Shown piece after piece: positions 44,805 to 53,170 of a stretch of DNA of 64,000 bases. Under the pieces are notes generated by a model. The model worked only from the letters and a program-made list of their open reading frames with translations. It did not search any database and was not told the origin of the DNA. A program made the translations under genes and the position numbers. The DNA is from Ureibacillus thermophilus. Its GTDB lineage: Bacteria; Bacillota; Bacilli; Bacillales_A; Planococcaceae. The stretch lies in the NCBI RefSeq assembly GCF_042657185.1, contig NZ_JBHSNN010000010.1; one strand, written 5' to 3'. Position 1 is the first letter of the stretch; every line of letters starts with the position of its first letter.

Positions 44805-44997
44805 CTCTTTTAAAGAAGGTTTCAAGAAAAAATCCTTTACAGTGATATATAAACGGCAAAAAGGTAAATTTATTAAATCATCGATTCAAAAAACCTCCAA
44901 AATAGTGATGAACTAGACGAGTTGCAACGTTATCTTTTATAATCAAATTTTGTGTAGTACAATTAATTTAGTTAAAATGAGCCAAGGGGGCAGTATC

Positions 44998-45363
44998 ATG
45001 TCAATCGAAATTCGAAACGATTACGGCCAAATTGATATTTCCAATGACGTTATCGCTCAAATTGCCGGTGGAGCGGCAACGGAATGCTACGGTGTTGTCG
45101 GAATGGCGAGCAAACATCAAATCCGTGATGGTTTAACAGACATATTAAAAAAAGAGAATTTTGCAAAAGGCGTCATCGTTCGCCAAGAAGGGGAAAATCT
45201 CCACATCGATATGTATATTATCGTTAGCTATGGCACAAAAATTTCTGAAGTCGCATATCAAGTCCAATCTAAAGTAAAATATACCATCAACAAAACATTA
45301 GGTTTGAACGTGAAATCCGTGAATATTTTTGTTCAAGGCGTTCGAGTAATGAACGGTGAATAG
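44998..45363 (+). CDS. yloU: Asp23/Gls24 family envelope-stress protein (YloU)
   Basis: This 121-residue Asp23-family protein has YGQIDISNDVIAQIAGGAATECYGVVGMA and VNIFVQGVRV. Family members form membrane-associated assemblies or accompany fatty-acid kinase genes; the exact role is unclear. ATG 44998 follows AAGGGGGCAG; the upstream in-frame ATG at 44950 would run through the promoter-like region. It is followed by fakA, the usual pairing. Confidence 0.9.
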   Translation: MSIEIRNDYGQIDISNDVIAQIAGGAATECYGVVGMASKHQIRDGLTDILKKENFAKGVIVRQEGENLHIDMYIIVSYGTKISEVAYQVQSKVKYTINKTLGLNVKSVNIFVQGVRVMNGE

Positions 45364-45381
45364 AGGAGGATATTAATCAAC

Positions 45382-47025
45382 ATGAAGTTATTAGATGGAA
45401 CAAAATTTGCAGAGATGGTCCAAATGGGATCGCACCATCTAACTCAAAATGCAGATTTTGTAGATTCATTAAACGTATTTCCTGTACCGGATGGCGATAC
45501 AGGGACCAATATGAATTTATCAATGATTTCCGGTGCAAAAGAAACTGCAGCAAATGCTCAAAAACATATCGGCAAAACAGCTCAAAGCTTGGCAAAAGGA
45601 TTATTGATGGGAGCCCGTGGAAATTCAGGGGTAATTTTATCCCAATTATTCCGTGGTTTCGGAAAATATTTGGAAAAAGAAAGCGAAATTAATGCAAAAC
45701 AATTCGCACAAGCCTTTCAAGCTGGAGTGGACACGGCCTACAAAGCGGTAATGAAGCCTGTGGAAGGAACCATTTTAACTGTTGCCCGTGAAGCAGCTGC
45801 AAAAGGTATGCAAGTGGCAGAGCATGAAGAAAATATTGTGAAAGTAATGGAAGCGATTGTAGAAGAAGCGAAAAACTCCTTGCAGCGCACGCCTGATTTG
45901 CTCCCTGTGTTAAAAGAAGTAGGCGTTGTGGACAGCGGCGGTCAAGGACTTGTCATCATTTATGAAGGTTTTTTAGCATCCCTTAAAGGGGAAGCGCTGC
46001 CACAAAAATCAAAAGTCGATAGTCTTGAAGAATTGGTGAATGCAGAACACCATCGGGTCCAAGAATATATGAGCACAGAAGATATCGTGTTCGGTTATTG
46101 TACAGAAATCATGGTCCGTTTCGAATCTGGGAAAGAGCCTTTTGATGAATCGAAGTTCCGGGAAGATTTGAGCAAGTTAGGAGATTCTTTGCTCGTTGTT
46201 TCAGATGATGAAATTGTAAAAGTACATATTCATACTGAAACACCTGGAATCGTGTTAAATGAAGGGCAAAAATATGGCAGCTTAATCAAAATAAAAGTGG
46301 ATAATATGCGTGAACAGCATTCAGCCATTGTAAACGCTGAAAAAACGGAAAACCAAATTAAAGAAAAACATCCTTATGCGGTTGTGACCGTAGCAATGGG
46401 TGAAGGAATCAGCGAAATGCTGAAGAGCATAGGAGCTTCTTATGTGATTGAGGGCGGCCAAACGATGAATCCTTCCACAGAAGATATTGTAAAAGCAGTT
46501 AAAGAAATAGGCGCAGAAAAGGTTTTAATTTTGCCTAACAATAAAAATATTGTCATGGCAGCTGAACAAGCGGTGGAACTTTTGGATATTGAAGCGGCAG
46601 TAGTGCCGACAAAAACAATTCCACAAGGGATGGCAGCAATTCTTGCATTTAATCCTGAAGCATCCATTGAGGAAAATAAAGAAGCCATGACCGAAGCAAT
46701 GGCAGCGGTAAAAACAGGACAAATTACCTTCGCTGTAAGAGATACAACGATTGATGGCGTGGAAATCCATAAAGATGATTATATGGCGCTTGCCGACGGA
46801 AAAATCGTTGCTTCTACAACCAATATGTTAGATGCAGCTCGGCAATTGCTGACGGAGCTTATTGATGAGGAATCGGAAATTGTGACAATGATTTATGGCG
46901 AAGATGTATCGGAAGAAGAAGTCAACGAAATGGTCCAATTCATCGAGGAGCAATATCCGGATATAGAATTGGATCTCGTGGATGGAAAACAAGCTCTATA
47001 TCCTTTCATCTTCTCAGTGGAATAA
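45382..47025 (+). CDS. fakA: Fatty acid kinase catalytic subunit FakA (DAK1/DegV-like, YloV)
   Basis: FakA phosphorylates fatty acids bound to FakB proteins, feeding exogenous acyl chains into the PlsX/PlsY pathway. The 547-residue protein has an N-terminal DhaL-like ATP domain (NVFPVPDGDTGTNMNLSM, GARGNSGVILSQLFRGF), the central DAK-like domain with EDIVFGYCTEIMV and VVSDDEIVKVHIHT, and a C-terminal FakB-binding part. Its neighbours plsX and fabD a few kilobases away use the same acyl-phosphate chemistry. A terminator follows. Confidence 0.94.
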   Translation: MKLLDGTKFAEMVQMGSHHLTQNADFVDSLNVFPVPDGDTGTNMNLSMISGAKETAANAQKHIGKTAQSLAKGLLMGARGNSGVILSQLFRGFGKYLEKESEINAKQFAQAFQAGVDTAYKAVMKPVEGTILTVAREAAAKGMQVAEHEENIVKVMEAIVEEAKNSLQRTPDLLPVLKEVGVVDSGGQGLVIIYEGFLASLKGEALPQKSKVDSLEELVNAEHHRVQEYMSTEDIVFGYCTEIMVRFESGKEPFDESKFREDLSKLGDSLLVVSDDEIVKVHIHTETPGIVLNEGQKYGSLIKIKVDNMREQHSAIVNAEKTENQIKEKHPYAVVTVAMGEGISEMLKSIGASYVIEGGQTMNPSTEDIVKAVKEIGAEKVLILPNNKNIVMAAEQAVELLDIEAAVVPTKTIPQGMAAILAFNPEASIEENKEAMTEAMAAVKTGQITFAVRDTTIDGVEIHKDDYMALADGKIVASTTNMLDAARQLLTELIDEESEIVTMIYGEDVSEEEVNEMVQFIEEQYPDIELDLVDGKQALYPFIFSVE

Positions 47026-47029
47026 AAAG

Positions 47030-47053
47030 CGTCTCTTGTTGGGACGTTTTTTT
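47030..47053 (+). terminator. Terminator after fakA
   Basis: CGTCTC (47030-47035) pairs with GGGACG (47041-47046) with one wobble, then a T7 run. Confidence 0.7.
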
Positions 47054-47069
47054 ATTTTAGCTCATTGTT

Positions 47070-47099
47070 TTGATACAAAATGCCAGTTCATGGTACACT
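47070..47099 (+). promoter_or_regulatory. Promoter of recG
   Basis: TTGATA (47070-47075), an 18-base spacer and TACACT (47094-47099) with an upstream TGG. Transcription would start near 47106, downstream of the ATG at 47080, which supports the shorter recG start. Confidence 0.65.
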
Positions 47100-47157
47100 G
47101 AATTCATACAAATCTAGTAAAGATTTGCTGCAATCATCATTGGAGCGTGAAAAGGCT

Positions 47158-49206
47158 TTGGGACAAATTGAATTTGAACCCGTTACAAATATTAAAGGTG
47201 TGGGAGCAGAAACAGCGGAAACATTGAAAGAGCTGGGCATTCATCACGTGCAGGATTTGCTCATGTATTTCCCATTTCGTTATGAAGATTTCAGATTAAA
47301 AGATATAGTGGAAACGCCCCATAATGAACAAGTCACCATCGAAGCAAGAGTGGAGAGTGTGCCCGTTGTCTTTTTTATGGGCAAAAACAAATCAAGACTT
47401 CAAGTGAGTGTGCTTACTGGCCGACATATTGTAAAAGTCGTTTTCTTTAATCAGCATTATTTGAAGGAACGGTTAACGCCAGGGACAATCATTACCGTTT
47501 CTGGAAAATGGGATCGGGCACGACAAACGATTACTGCTTCAAGCGTCAAATTTGGACCAAAAGAGCAATCCCAAGATTTTGAACCGGTGTATCGGCTAAA
47601 GGGCAATTTGCATCAGAACCGTTTTCGCAAATTTATGCGGCAAGCCCTTGATCTGGCCAAAGGAGAGCTTCCAGAAAATCTCCCAAGGGAAATAAGGGAA
47701 CGATATAAATTATTATCGATTGACGAAGCCCTTGAAGGCATTCATTTTCCAAAAGATGCAAGCCATTTAAAACAGGCTAGAAGGCGCTTTGTATATGAAG
47801 AATTATTAATGTTCCAACTGCGCATCCAAGCATTGCGGAAAACAAGGAAAGAAAATGAAAAAGGCATAGCCATTCAATATGACTTAAAAAAATTGAAAGA
47901 ATTTATCGGTCAAATTCCTTTTGAATTGACGAATGCCCAAAAACGGGTCGTCAATGAAATTTGCCGAGATTTAAAATCCCCCTATCGCATGAATCGCCTT
48001 CTGCAAGGGGATGTGGGCTCTGGAAAAACGATTGTTGCTGCCATTGCCCTTTATGCTTGTGTGACGGCGGGATACCAAGGGGCTTTAATGGCGCCGACGG
48101 AAATTTTAGCGGAGCAGCATTTTGCATCCCTTGAAAGCCTTTTCCAACCGGCAGGGGTGAACATTGCGCTGCTTACCGGCTCTACAAAGACAAAAGAACG
48201 AAAACAAATTTTAGAGCGGTTGGAAAAGGGAGAAATTCAAGTGATTATCGGCACTCACGCCCTCATTCAGCCGGATGTTGTGTTCCATCAATTAGGCTTT
48301 GTCATTACTGATGAACAGCACCGTTTTGGGGTGGAACAGCGCAGAATATTGCGGGATAAAGGAATGCATCCGGATGTGCTCTTTATGACGGCAACACCGA
48401 TTCCAAGAACATTAGCCATCACAACTTTTGGTGAAATGGATGTGTCCGTCATTGATGAATTGCCGGCAGGACGCAAACAAATTGAAACCCATTGGCTGAA
48501 AAAGGAACAGTTCCATGCTTGTCTAGCGAAGATGGAAACAGAGCTGAAAAAAGGCCGTCAAGCATATGTTATTTGCCCTTTAATTGAGGAATCGGAGAAA
48601 ATCGATGTGCAAAATGCGGTGGAAGTGTATGAACAGCTAAGAGGGATGTTTCAAGGCCGCTTTGAAGTAGGTCTCATGCATGGGCGCCTTCCTTCTGAGG
48701 AAAAAGATCAAGTGATGCGGGCATTTAAGGATGGAAAAATTCATGTGCTTGTTTCTACAACGGTTGTAGAAGTGGGCGTGAACGTACCAAATGCCAGCTT
48801 CATGTTAATTTATGATGCAGACCGGTTTGGCCTTGCCCAGCTCCATCAGCTGCGGGGGCGCGTTGGACGTGGTGACTATCAATCTTATTGCGTGCTTTTG
48901 GCCAATCCGAAATCGGAAGAAGGAATCGAACGGATGAAAAGCATGACGGAACTTGCAGACGGCTTCCGGTTGGCTGAAAAGGATTTGGAACTTCGGGGTC
49001 CGGGGGATTTCTTCGGAAAACGGCAAAGCGGATTACCTGAGTTTAAACTTGCAGATTTAGTCCATGATTACCGCGTGTTGGAAGTGGCGCGGGATGATGC
49101 GGCCAAACTTGTTTATGACGAAAAATTTTGGCGGGATGAAGAGTACAAGCATTTGCGTAAAATGTTGGAAGAATCAGGCGCATTAAGTGGAGAAAGAATA
49201 GATTAA
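47158..49206 (+). CDS. recG: ATP-dependent DNA helicase RecG
   Basis: RecG remodels stalled forks and Holliday junctions. It has an N-terminal wedge/OB domain (ITNIKGVGAETAETLKELG-like start, FPFRYEDF), Walker A LLQGDVGSGKTIVA, the DEQH box ITDEQHRFGV, TATPIPRTLA, and the C-terminal QLRGRVGRGDYQSYC and GPGDFFGKRQSGLPEF motifs. The frame is open to an ATG at 47080, but that lies in the promoter. The TTG at 47158 behind GGAG gives 682 residues, the B. subtilis length. The sdaAB/sdaAA genes between fakA and recG in B. subtilis are absent. Confidence 0.95.
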   Translation: MGQIEFEPVTNIKGVGAETAETLKELGIHHVQDLLMYFPFRYEDFRLKDIVETPHNEQVTIEARVESVPVVFFMGKNKSRLQVSVLTGRHIVKVVFFNQHYLKERLTPGTIITVSGKWDRARQTITASSVKFGPKEQSQDFEPVYRLKGNLHQNRFRKFMRQALDLAKGELPENLPREIRERYKLLSIDEALEGIHFPKDASHLKQARRRFVYEELLMFQLRIQALRKTRKENEKGIAIQYDLKKLKEFIGQIPFELTNAQKRVVNEICRDLKSPYRMNRLLQGDVGSGKTIVAAIALYACVTAGYQGALMAPTEILAEQHFASLESLFQPAGVNIALLTGSTKTKERKQILERLEKGEIQVIIGTHALIQPDVVFHQLGFVITDEQHRFGVEQRRILRDKGMHPDVLFMTATPIPRTLAITTFGEMDVSVIDELPAGRKQIETHWLKKEQFHACLAKMETELKKGRQAYVICPLIEESEKIDVQNAVEVYEQLRGMFQGRFEVGLMHGRLPSEEKDQVMRAFKDGKIHVLVSTTVVEVGVNVPNASFMLIYDADRFGLAQLHQLRGRVGRGDYQSYCVLLANPKSEEGIERMKSMTELADGFRLAEKDLELRGPGDFFGKRQSGLPEFKLADLVHDYRVLEVARDDAAKLVYDEKFWRDEEYKHLRKMLEESGALSGERID

Positions 49207-49214
49207 GTTTGGGA

Positions 49215-49246
49215 GAACGTAACAATTCGCTGTTGCGTTCTTTTTT
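49215..49246 (+). terminator. Terminator after recG
   Basis: GAACGTAACA (49215-49224) pairs with TGTTGCGTTC (49231-49240) with one wobble, then T6. Its 3' arm contains the -35 box of the fapR promoter. Confidence 0.8.
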
Positions 49247-49261
49247 ATGGAAATGTATACT
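49233..49261 (+). promoter_or_regulatory. Promoter of fapR operon
   Basis: TTGCGT (49233-49238), a 17-base spacer and TATACT (49256-49261). It is nested in the recG terminator and abuts the FapR operator. Confidence 0.7.
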
Positions 49262-49265
49262 GGTG

Positions 49266-49282
49266 TTAGTACCAAGTGCTAA
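49266..49282 (+). promoter_or_regulatory. FapR operator
   Basis: TTAGTACCAAGTGCTAA is a near-palindrome matching the 17-bp FapR consensus (TTAGTACCTRGTACTAA) in all but two or three positions. It covers the expected transcription start, fitting autorepression relieved by malonyl-CoA. Confidence 0.88.
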
Positions 49283-49311
49283 ATCGATTAGGAGTAAGAA
49301 GTAGGTGGCGA

Positions 49312-49908
49312 ATGTTGAAAAGAAAATCAAAGAAAGAGCGGCAACAGTTACTTTTAGAAACGATTGAGGAAAATCCATTCGTCACGGATGAACAACTAGC
49401 TGCAAAATTTGGTGTGAGCGTTCAAACGATTCGCCTCGATCGGATGGAACTTTCGATTCCGGAACTAAGAGAACGAATTAAAGATGTCGCTGAAAGAAAT
49501 CTTGAAAATGAAGTAAAATCATTGCCGATAGATGAAGTTATTGGCGAAATCATTGATATCGAATTAGATAAACGGGCTATATCCATTTTTGATGTGAAAG
49601 AAGAACATGTTTTTCAACGAAATGGCATCGCCCGCGGGCACCATCTATTTGCCCAAGCCAACTCCCTTTGCGTCGCTGTAATCGATGACGAACTTGCGTT
49701 AACGGTTCGAGCCAATGTGGTATTTATAAAATCTGTTCGTGCAGGAGACCGCGTTGTGACAAAAGCCATTGTCCGCGAAACAAATAAAGAAAAAAATCGA
49801 ACGTATGTGGATGTCATTTCTACAGTCAATAATGAAATTGTGTTTAAAGGTGAATTTGAAATGTATCGCACGAAAGGTGTAGGTGAAAAAAATGAAAATT
49901 GCAATTGA
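49312..49908 (+). CDS. fapR: Fatty acid and phospholipid synthesis repressor FapR
   Basis: FapR represses lipid synthesis genes and releases DNA on binding malonyl-CoA. The 198-residue protein has an N-terminal helix-turn-helix (VTDEQLAAKFGVSVQTIRLDRMELSIPELRERIK) and a C-terminal hot-dog thioesterase-like effector domain (RGHHLFAQANSLCVAVID). The frame extends to 49276, but ATG 49312 follows AGGTGG and gives the usual N-terminus. It leads the fapR-plsX-fabD-fabG-acpP cluster and has its own operator. Confidence 0.95.
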   Translation: MLKRKSKKERQQLLLETIEENPFVTDEQLAAKFGVSVQTIRLDRMELSIPELRERIKDVAERNLENEVKSLPIDEVIGEIIDIELDKRAISIFDVKEEHVFQRNGIARGHHLFAQANSLCVAVIDDELALTVRANVVFIKSVRAGDRVVTKAIVRETNKEKNRTYVDVISTVNNEIVFKGEFEMYRTKGVGEKNENCN

Positions 49909-50890
49909 TGGCATGGGAGGAGATCATGCTCCCAAAGCCATTATAGAAGGTGTCAATGAAGCATTAAAGGATTTTTCGAACATCGAAATTCAACTTTATG
50001 GCAAAAAAGAAGAGTTAGAGAAATATATTATACAAAGTGAACGATTAGAAATCATTCATTGTGAAGAAGTCATTACAGGGGATGATGAACCGGTACGCTC
50101 CATCCGCCGGAAAAAAGATTCATCCATGACCCGCATGTTGGAAGCCGTTTCAGAAGGAAAAGCAGATGCTTGTATTTCTGCGGGCAACACAGGCGCCTAT
50201 ATGTCGGGCGGATTATTTAAAGTAGGCCGCATTGAAGGGGTGTTGAGACCTGCCCTTGCTACAACGCTTCCGACAATTGACGGCAAAGGATTTCTTATGC
50301 TAGATTTAGGCGCCAATGCGGAAGCAAAACCAGAAAATCTTGTTCAATATGCCATTATGGGTAATATTTATGCCAAAAATGTGCGAGGCATTGAGAATCC
50401 ACGGGTCGGTTTGTTGAATATCGGAACGGAAGAACATAAAGGAAATGAACTGACAAAAGCAGTGTATGAAATACTGCAGCAGGCGGATTTGAATTTTATC
50501 GGCAATGTGGAAGCCCGCGATTTACTAGACGGTGTTGCGGATGTGGTTGTAACAGATGGCTTTACTGGAAATATGGTGTTAAAGTCCATTGAAGGAACAG
50601 CAGGTGCTTTAATGAAAATGATGAAAGAAGTGTTTATGACCTCTACAAAAGGAAAAATCGGCGCACTGCTTGTGAAAAATGAATTAAAATCATTAAAAAA
50701 TAAATTGGACTATTCTGAGCACGGAGGCGCATTGCTTTTCGGTTTGCAGGCACCCGTTGTCAAAGCCCACGGTTCATCCGACTCAAGAGCCATTTATAAT
50801 ACAATTCGCCAAGCTGCTTCAATGGTTGAGTCAGACATAGTCAATGTAATGAAAAAGGCCATTTTAGAAAGCCAGAAAGATCATGAGTAA
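49892..50890 (+). CDS. plsX: Phosphate acyltransferase PlsX
   Basis: PlsX converts acyl-ACP to acyl-phosphate for PlsY, the first step of phospholipid synthesis. The 332-residue protein has MKIAIDGMGGDHAP, SAGNTGAYMSGG, LDLGANAEAKPENLVQYA, NIGTEEHKGNELTK and VVTDGFTGNMVLKSIEG. Either GTG 49883 or ATG 49892 could start it; ATG has a better-placed AGGTG. It overlaps fapR by 17 bp, so translation is coupled. Confidence 0.96.
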   Translation: MKIAIDGMGGDHAPKAIIEGVNEALKDFSNIEIQLYGKKEELEKYIIQSERLEIIHCEEVITGDDEPVRSIRRKKDSSMTRMLEAVSEGKADACISAGNTGAYMSGGLFKVGRIEGVLRPALATTLPTIDGKGFLMLDLGANAEAKPENLVQYAIMGNIYAKNVRGIENPRVGLLNIGTEEHKGNELTKAVYEILQQADLNFIGNVEARDLLDGVADVVVTDGFTGNMVLKSIEGTAGALMKMMKEVFMTSTKGKIGALLVKNELKSLKNKLDYSEHGGALLFGLQAPVVKAHGSSDSRAIYNTIRQAASMVESDIVNVMKKAILESQKDHE

Positions 50891-50902
50891 AGGAGACGGC
50901 AA

Positions 50903-51841
50903 ATGTCAAAAATAGCGTTTATATTTCCGGGACAAGGCTCCCAAAAAGTAGGCATGGGGGCGGAACTAGTAGCAAACGATGAAGCTTGCAAAGCATTTTA
51001 TGATCGTGCAGATGAGGCATTGAATTTTAAACTATCTAACTATATGTTGGAAGGGCCTCAAGAGGAATTAACGTTGACTTATCATGCCCAACCGGCGCTT
51101 CTTACAACCGGCGTGATGATTGCATCCAAATTAATGAAAGCCGGAATTACGCCGGATTATACAGCAGGACATTCATTAGGGGAATATGGTTCCTTTGTAA
51201 TTGCAGAATCTCTTTCTTTCGAAGATGCGGTAAAAATCGTTCATAAACGAGGCCTTTATATGAATGAAGCGGTGCCAGCAGGACAAGGCGCCATGGCAGC
51301 CATTCTAGGAATGGAAGAAGAGCCATTAAAAGAAGTCTGCGCTGAAATTACCCAAGGCGGAGATTTAGTTCAACTCGCCAATTTAAATTGTCCTGGCCAA
51401 ATCGTGATTTCCGGAACAAAGGCAGGTGTGGAAAAGGCATCTCAACTTGCGAAGGAAAGAGGGGCAAAAAGAGCTATTCCTCTTGATGTAAGCGGTCCTT
51501 TCCATTGCGAGTTGATGAAGCCCGCCGCTGTTCAATTAGAAAAGGAAATTGAACAAGTGGCCATCTCCCAGCCAAAAATACCGGTGATCAGCAATGTTCA
51601 GGCGGAAATTTTGGAAGATGTGGAATCCATCAAAAAGGAAATGGTGGAGCAAGTTTATAGCCCAGTGCAATGGGAAAGAGATGTCCGCAAAATGCTGGAA
51701 TTGGGCGTGACGACATTTATCGAATGTGGCCCAGGAAAAGTGCTATCAGGACTTGTGCGCAAAATCGACCGTTCAGCTAAAACATATTGCGTATACGATG
51801 AAGCAACTTTCGAGGAAGTTGTGAAGGAATTAAAGGGGTGA
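50903..51841 (+). CDS. fabD: Malonyl-CoA:ACP transacylase
   Basis: FabD transfers malonyl groups to ACP. The 312-residue protein has IFPGQGSQKVGMG at the N-terminus, the nucleophile serine in AGHSLGEYGS (about residue 92), the catalytic histidine in SGPFHCELM (about 201), and NVQAEI. AAAGGAG precedes the ATG, 12 bp after plsX. Confidence 0.97.
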   Translation: MSKIAFIFPGQGSQKVGMGAELVANDEACKAFYDRADEALNFKLSNYMLEGPQEELTLTYHAQPALLTTGVMIASKLMKAGITPDYTAGHSLGEYGSFVIAESLSFEDAVKIVHKRGLYMNEAVPAGQGAMAAILGMEEEPLKEVCAEITQGGDLVQLANLNCPGQIVISGTKAGVEKASQLAKERGAKRAIPLDVSGPFHCELMKPAAVQLEKEIEQVAISQPKIPVISNVQAEILEDVESIKKEMVEQVYSPVQWERDVRKMLELGVTTFIECGPGKVLSGLVRKIDRSAKTYCVYDEATFEEVVKELKG

Positions 51842-51845
51842 AAAA

Positions 51846-52592
51846 ATGGGAAAATTAGAAGGGAAAACGGCAGTGGTGACAGGAGCTTCCAGGGGAATCG
51901 GACGTGCCATTGCCCTTGAACTCGCGAAAGAAGGAGCCAATGTTGTTGTCAATTACAGCGGCAGCAAAGAAAAAGCAGAAGAAGTAGTGGAAGAAATTTT
52001 AAAAATGGGTAAAAAAGCCATTGCTGTTCAAGCAAATGTTGCGGATAATGATTCCGTACAAAACTTAATGAAAACAACATTGGATGAGTTTGGCTCCATC
52101 GACATTCTTGTAAATAATGCTGGCATTACCCGAGATAATTTGTTGATGCGCATGAAGGAAGATGAATGGGATGACGTCATTCAAACCAATTTAAAAGGCG
52201 TGTTTCTTTGCACAAAAGCGGTTACTCGCCAAATGATGAAACAACGTTCAGGCCGCATCATCAATATTGCTTCGGTTGTCGGCGTGACAGGCAATGCAGG
52301 ACAAGCCAATTACACAGCTGCAAAAGCAGGGGTTATTGGGTTTACGAAAACGACCGCGAGAGAATTAGCATCAAGAAATATTTTAGTGAATGCGGTTGCG
52401 CCGGGATTTATTACAACGGAAATGACTGATGCGCTGCCAGAAGAAGTGAAAAACACGATGCTATCCCAAATTCCGCTATCTAAATTCGGCAAGCCAGAGC
52501 ATGTGGCAAAAGCGGTTGTGTTTTTAGCCTCTGATGATGCTGAATATATTACTGGTCAAGTCCTTCATGTAGATGGCGGCATTGCGATGTAA
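51846..52592 (+). CDS. fabG: 3-oxoacyl-[ACP] reductase FabG
   Basis: FabG reduces beta-ketoacyl-ACP with NADPH. The 248-residue short-chain dehydrogenase has the TGASRGIGRAIA cofactor motif, NNAGITRDNLLMRM, the catalytic Ser in IASVVGVTGNAGQANY and the YxxxK pair in NYTAAKAG. The C-terminus VLHVDGGIAM is typical. It is 4 bp after fabD. Confidence 0.97.
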   Translation: MGKLEGKTAVVTGASRGIGRAIALELAKEGANVVVNYSGSKEKAEEVVEEILKMGKKAIAVQANVADNDSVQNLMKTTLDEFGSIDILVNNAGITRDNLLMRMKEDEWDDVIQTNLKGVFLCTKAVTRQMMKQRSGRIINIASVVGVTGNAGQANYTAAKAGVIGFTKTTARELASRNILVNAVAPGFITTEMTDALPEEVKNTMLSQIPLSKFGKPEHVAKAVVFLASDDAEYITGQVLHVDGGIAM

Positions 52593-52635
52593 TTCCCAAT
52601 GATTCCATTATACTGGTTTGACAATAGAATCACTC

Positions 52636-52664
52636 TTTGAAGTGAAATCACTTTTATGTATACT
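52636..52664 (+). promoter_or_regulatory. Candidate acpP promoter
   Basis: TTTGAA (52636-52641), a 17-base spacer and a perfect TATACT (52659-52664) sit just upstream of the GGGAGGTGA site, giving acpP an extra promoter within the cluster. Confidence 0.55.
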
Positions 52665-52684
52665 ATTGAAGGGAGGTGACCTAA

Positions 52685-52921
52685 ATGAGCACAGTATTAG
52701 AACGTGTAACAAAAGTAATCGTTGACCGCCTTGGCGTTGACGAAAGCGAAGTAACAGAACAAGCATCTTTCCGTGAAGATTTAGGTGCTGATTCATTAGA
52801 CGTTGTTGAATTAGTAATGGAATTAGAAGATGAATTCGATATGGAAATCTCTGATGAAGATGCAGAAAAAATCGTTACTGTTGGAGATGCAGTTAAGTAT
52901 ATTGAAAGTAAATTAAACTAA
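52685..52921 (+). CDS. acpP: Acyl carrier protein
   Basis: ACP carries growing acyl chains on a phosphopantetheine arm. The 78-residue acidic protein has the attachment serine in DLGADSLDVVELVMELEDEFDMEI (Ser about residue 37). A strong GGGAGGTGA site supports high expression. It is followed by a large terminator. FabD, FabG and ACP act together here. Confidence 0.98.
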   Translation: MSTVLERVTKVIVDRLGVDESEVTEQASFREDLGADSLDVVELVMELEDEFDMEISDEDAEKIVTVGDAVKYIESKLN

Positions 52922-52925
52922 TTGT

Positions 52926-52970
52926 AAAGAGGCACATCCCGCACGTTTGTGGCAGATGGGTGCCTCTTTT
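52926..52970 (+). terminator. Terminator after acpP
   Basis: AAAGAGGCAC (52926-52935) pairs with GTGCCTCTTT (52960-52969), with further pairing inside the loop, then T residues. Confidence 0.88.
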
Positions 52971-53082
52971 CATTGCTTTTAGTTTCTTTTAAAACTTCAA
53001 AATCCCTAAGACATTTGGGGTATAATAAAAATAATGCATTTGGAAGGAATAAAACCTTTTTCAAGTGAATCTTTTATTCGAT

Positions 53083-53123
53083 GTGAAGATATGTGGATAA
53101 ATCTTTTGTCCTCATATCTTTAC
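53083..53123 (+). promoter_or_regulatory. Long 41-nt hairpin in the presumed rncS 5' UTR
   Basis: GTGAAGATATG (53083-53093) pairs with CATATCTTTAC (53113-53123). After one T-T mismatch, GGATAAA (53095-53101) pairs with TTTGTCC (53105-53111), leaving a TCT loop. That is 18 paired positions with two G-T wobbles. There is no T run after it. It lies between a TATAAT at 53021-53026 and the rncS start, so it could be an RNase III autoregulatory site; this is a hypothesis. Confidence 0.55.
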
Positions 53124-53170
53124 GGCTTCGAATATTATAACGACTAAACAGATAGGAAGGCAGATTATTC

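Noticed and set aside
47080..47157. N-terminal extension of RecG from ATG 47080
   Set aside because: It lies within the TTGATA-N18-TACACT promoter, and the shorter TTG start gives the family length of 682 residues.
53083..53123. Interpretation of the rncS upstream hairpin as a terminator
   Set aside because: No T run follows, and the acpP terminator already lies upstream at 52926-52970.
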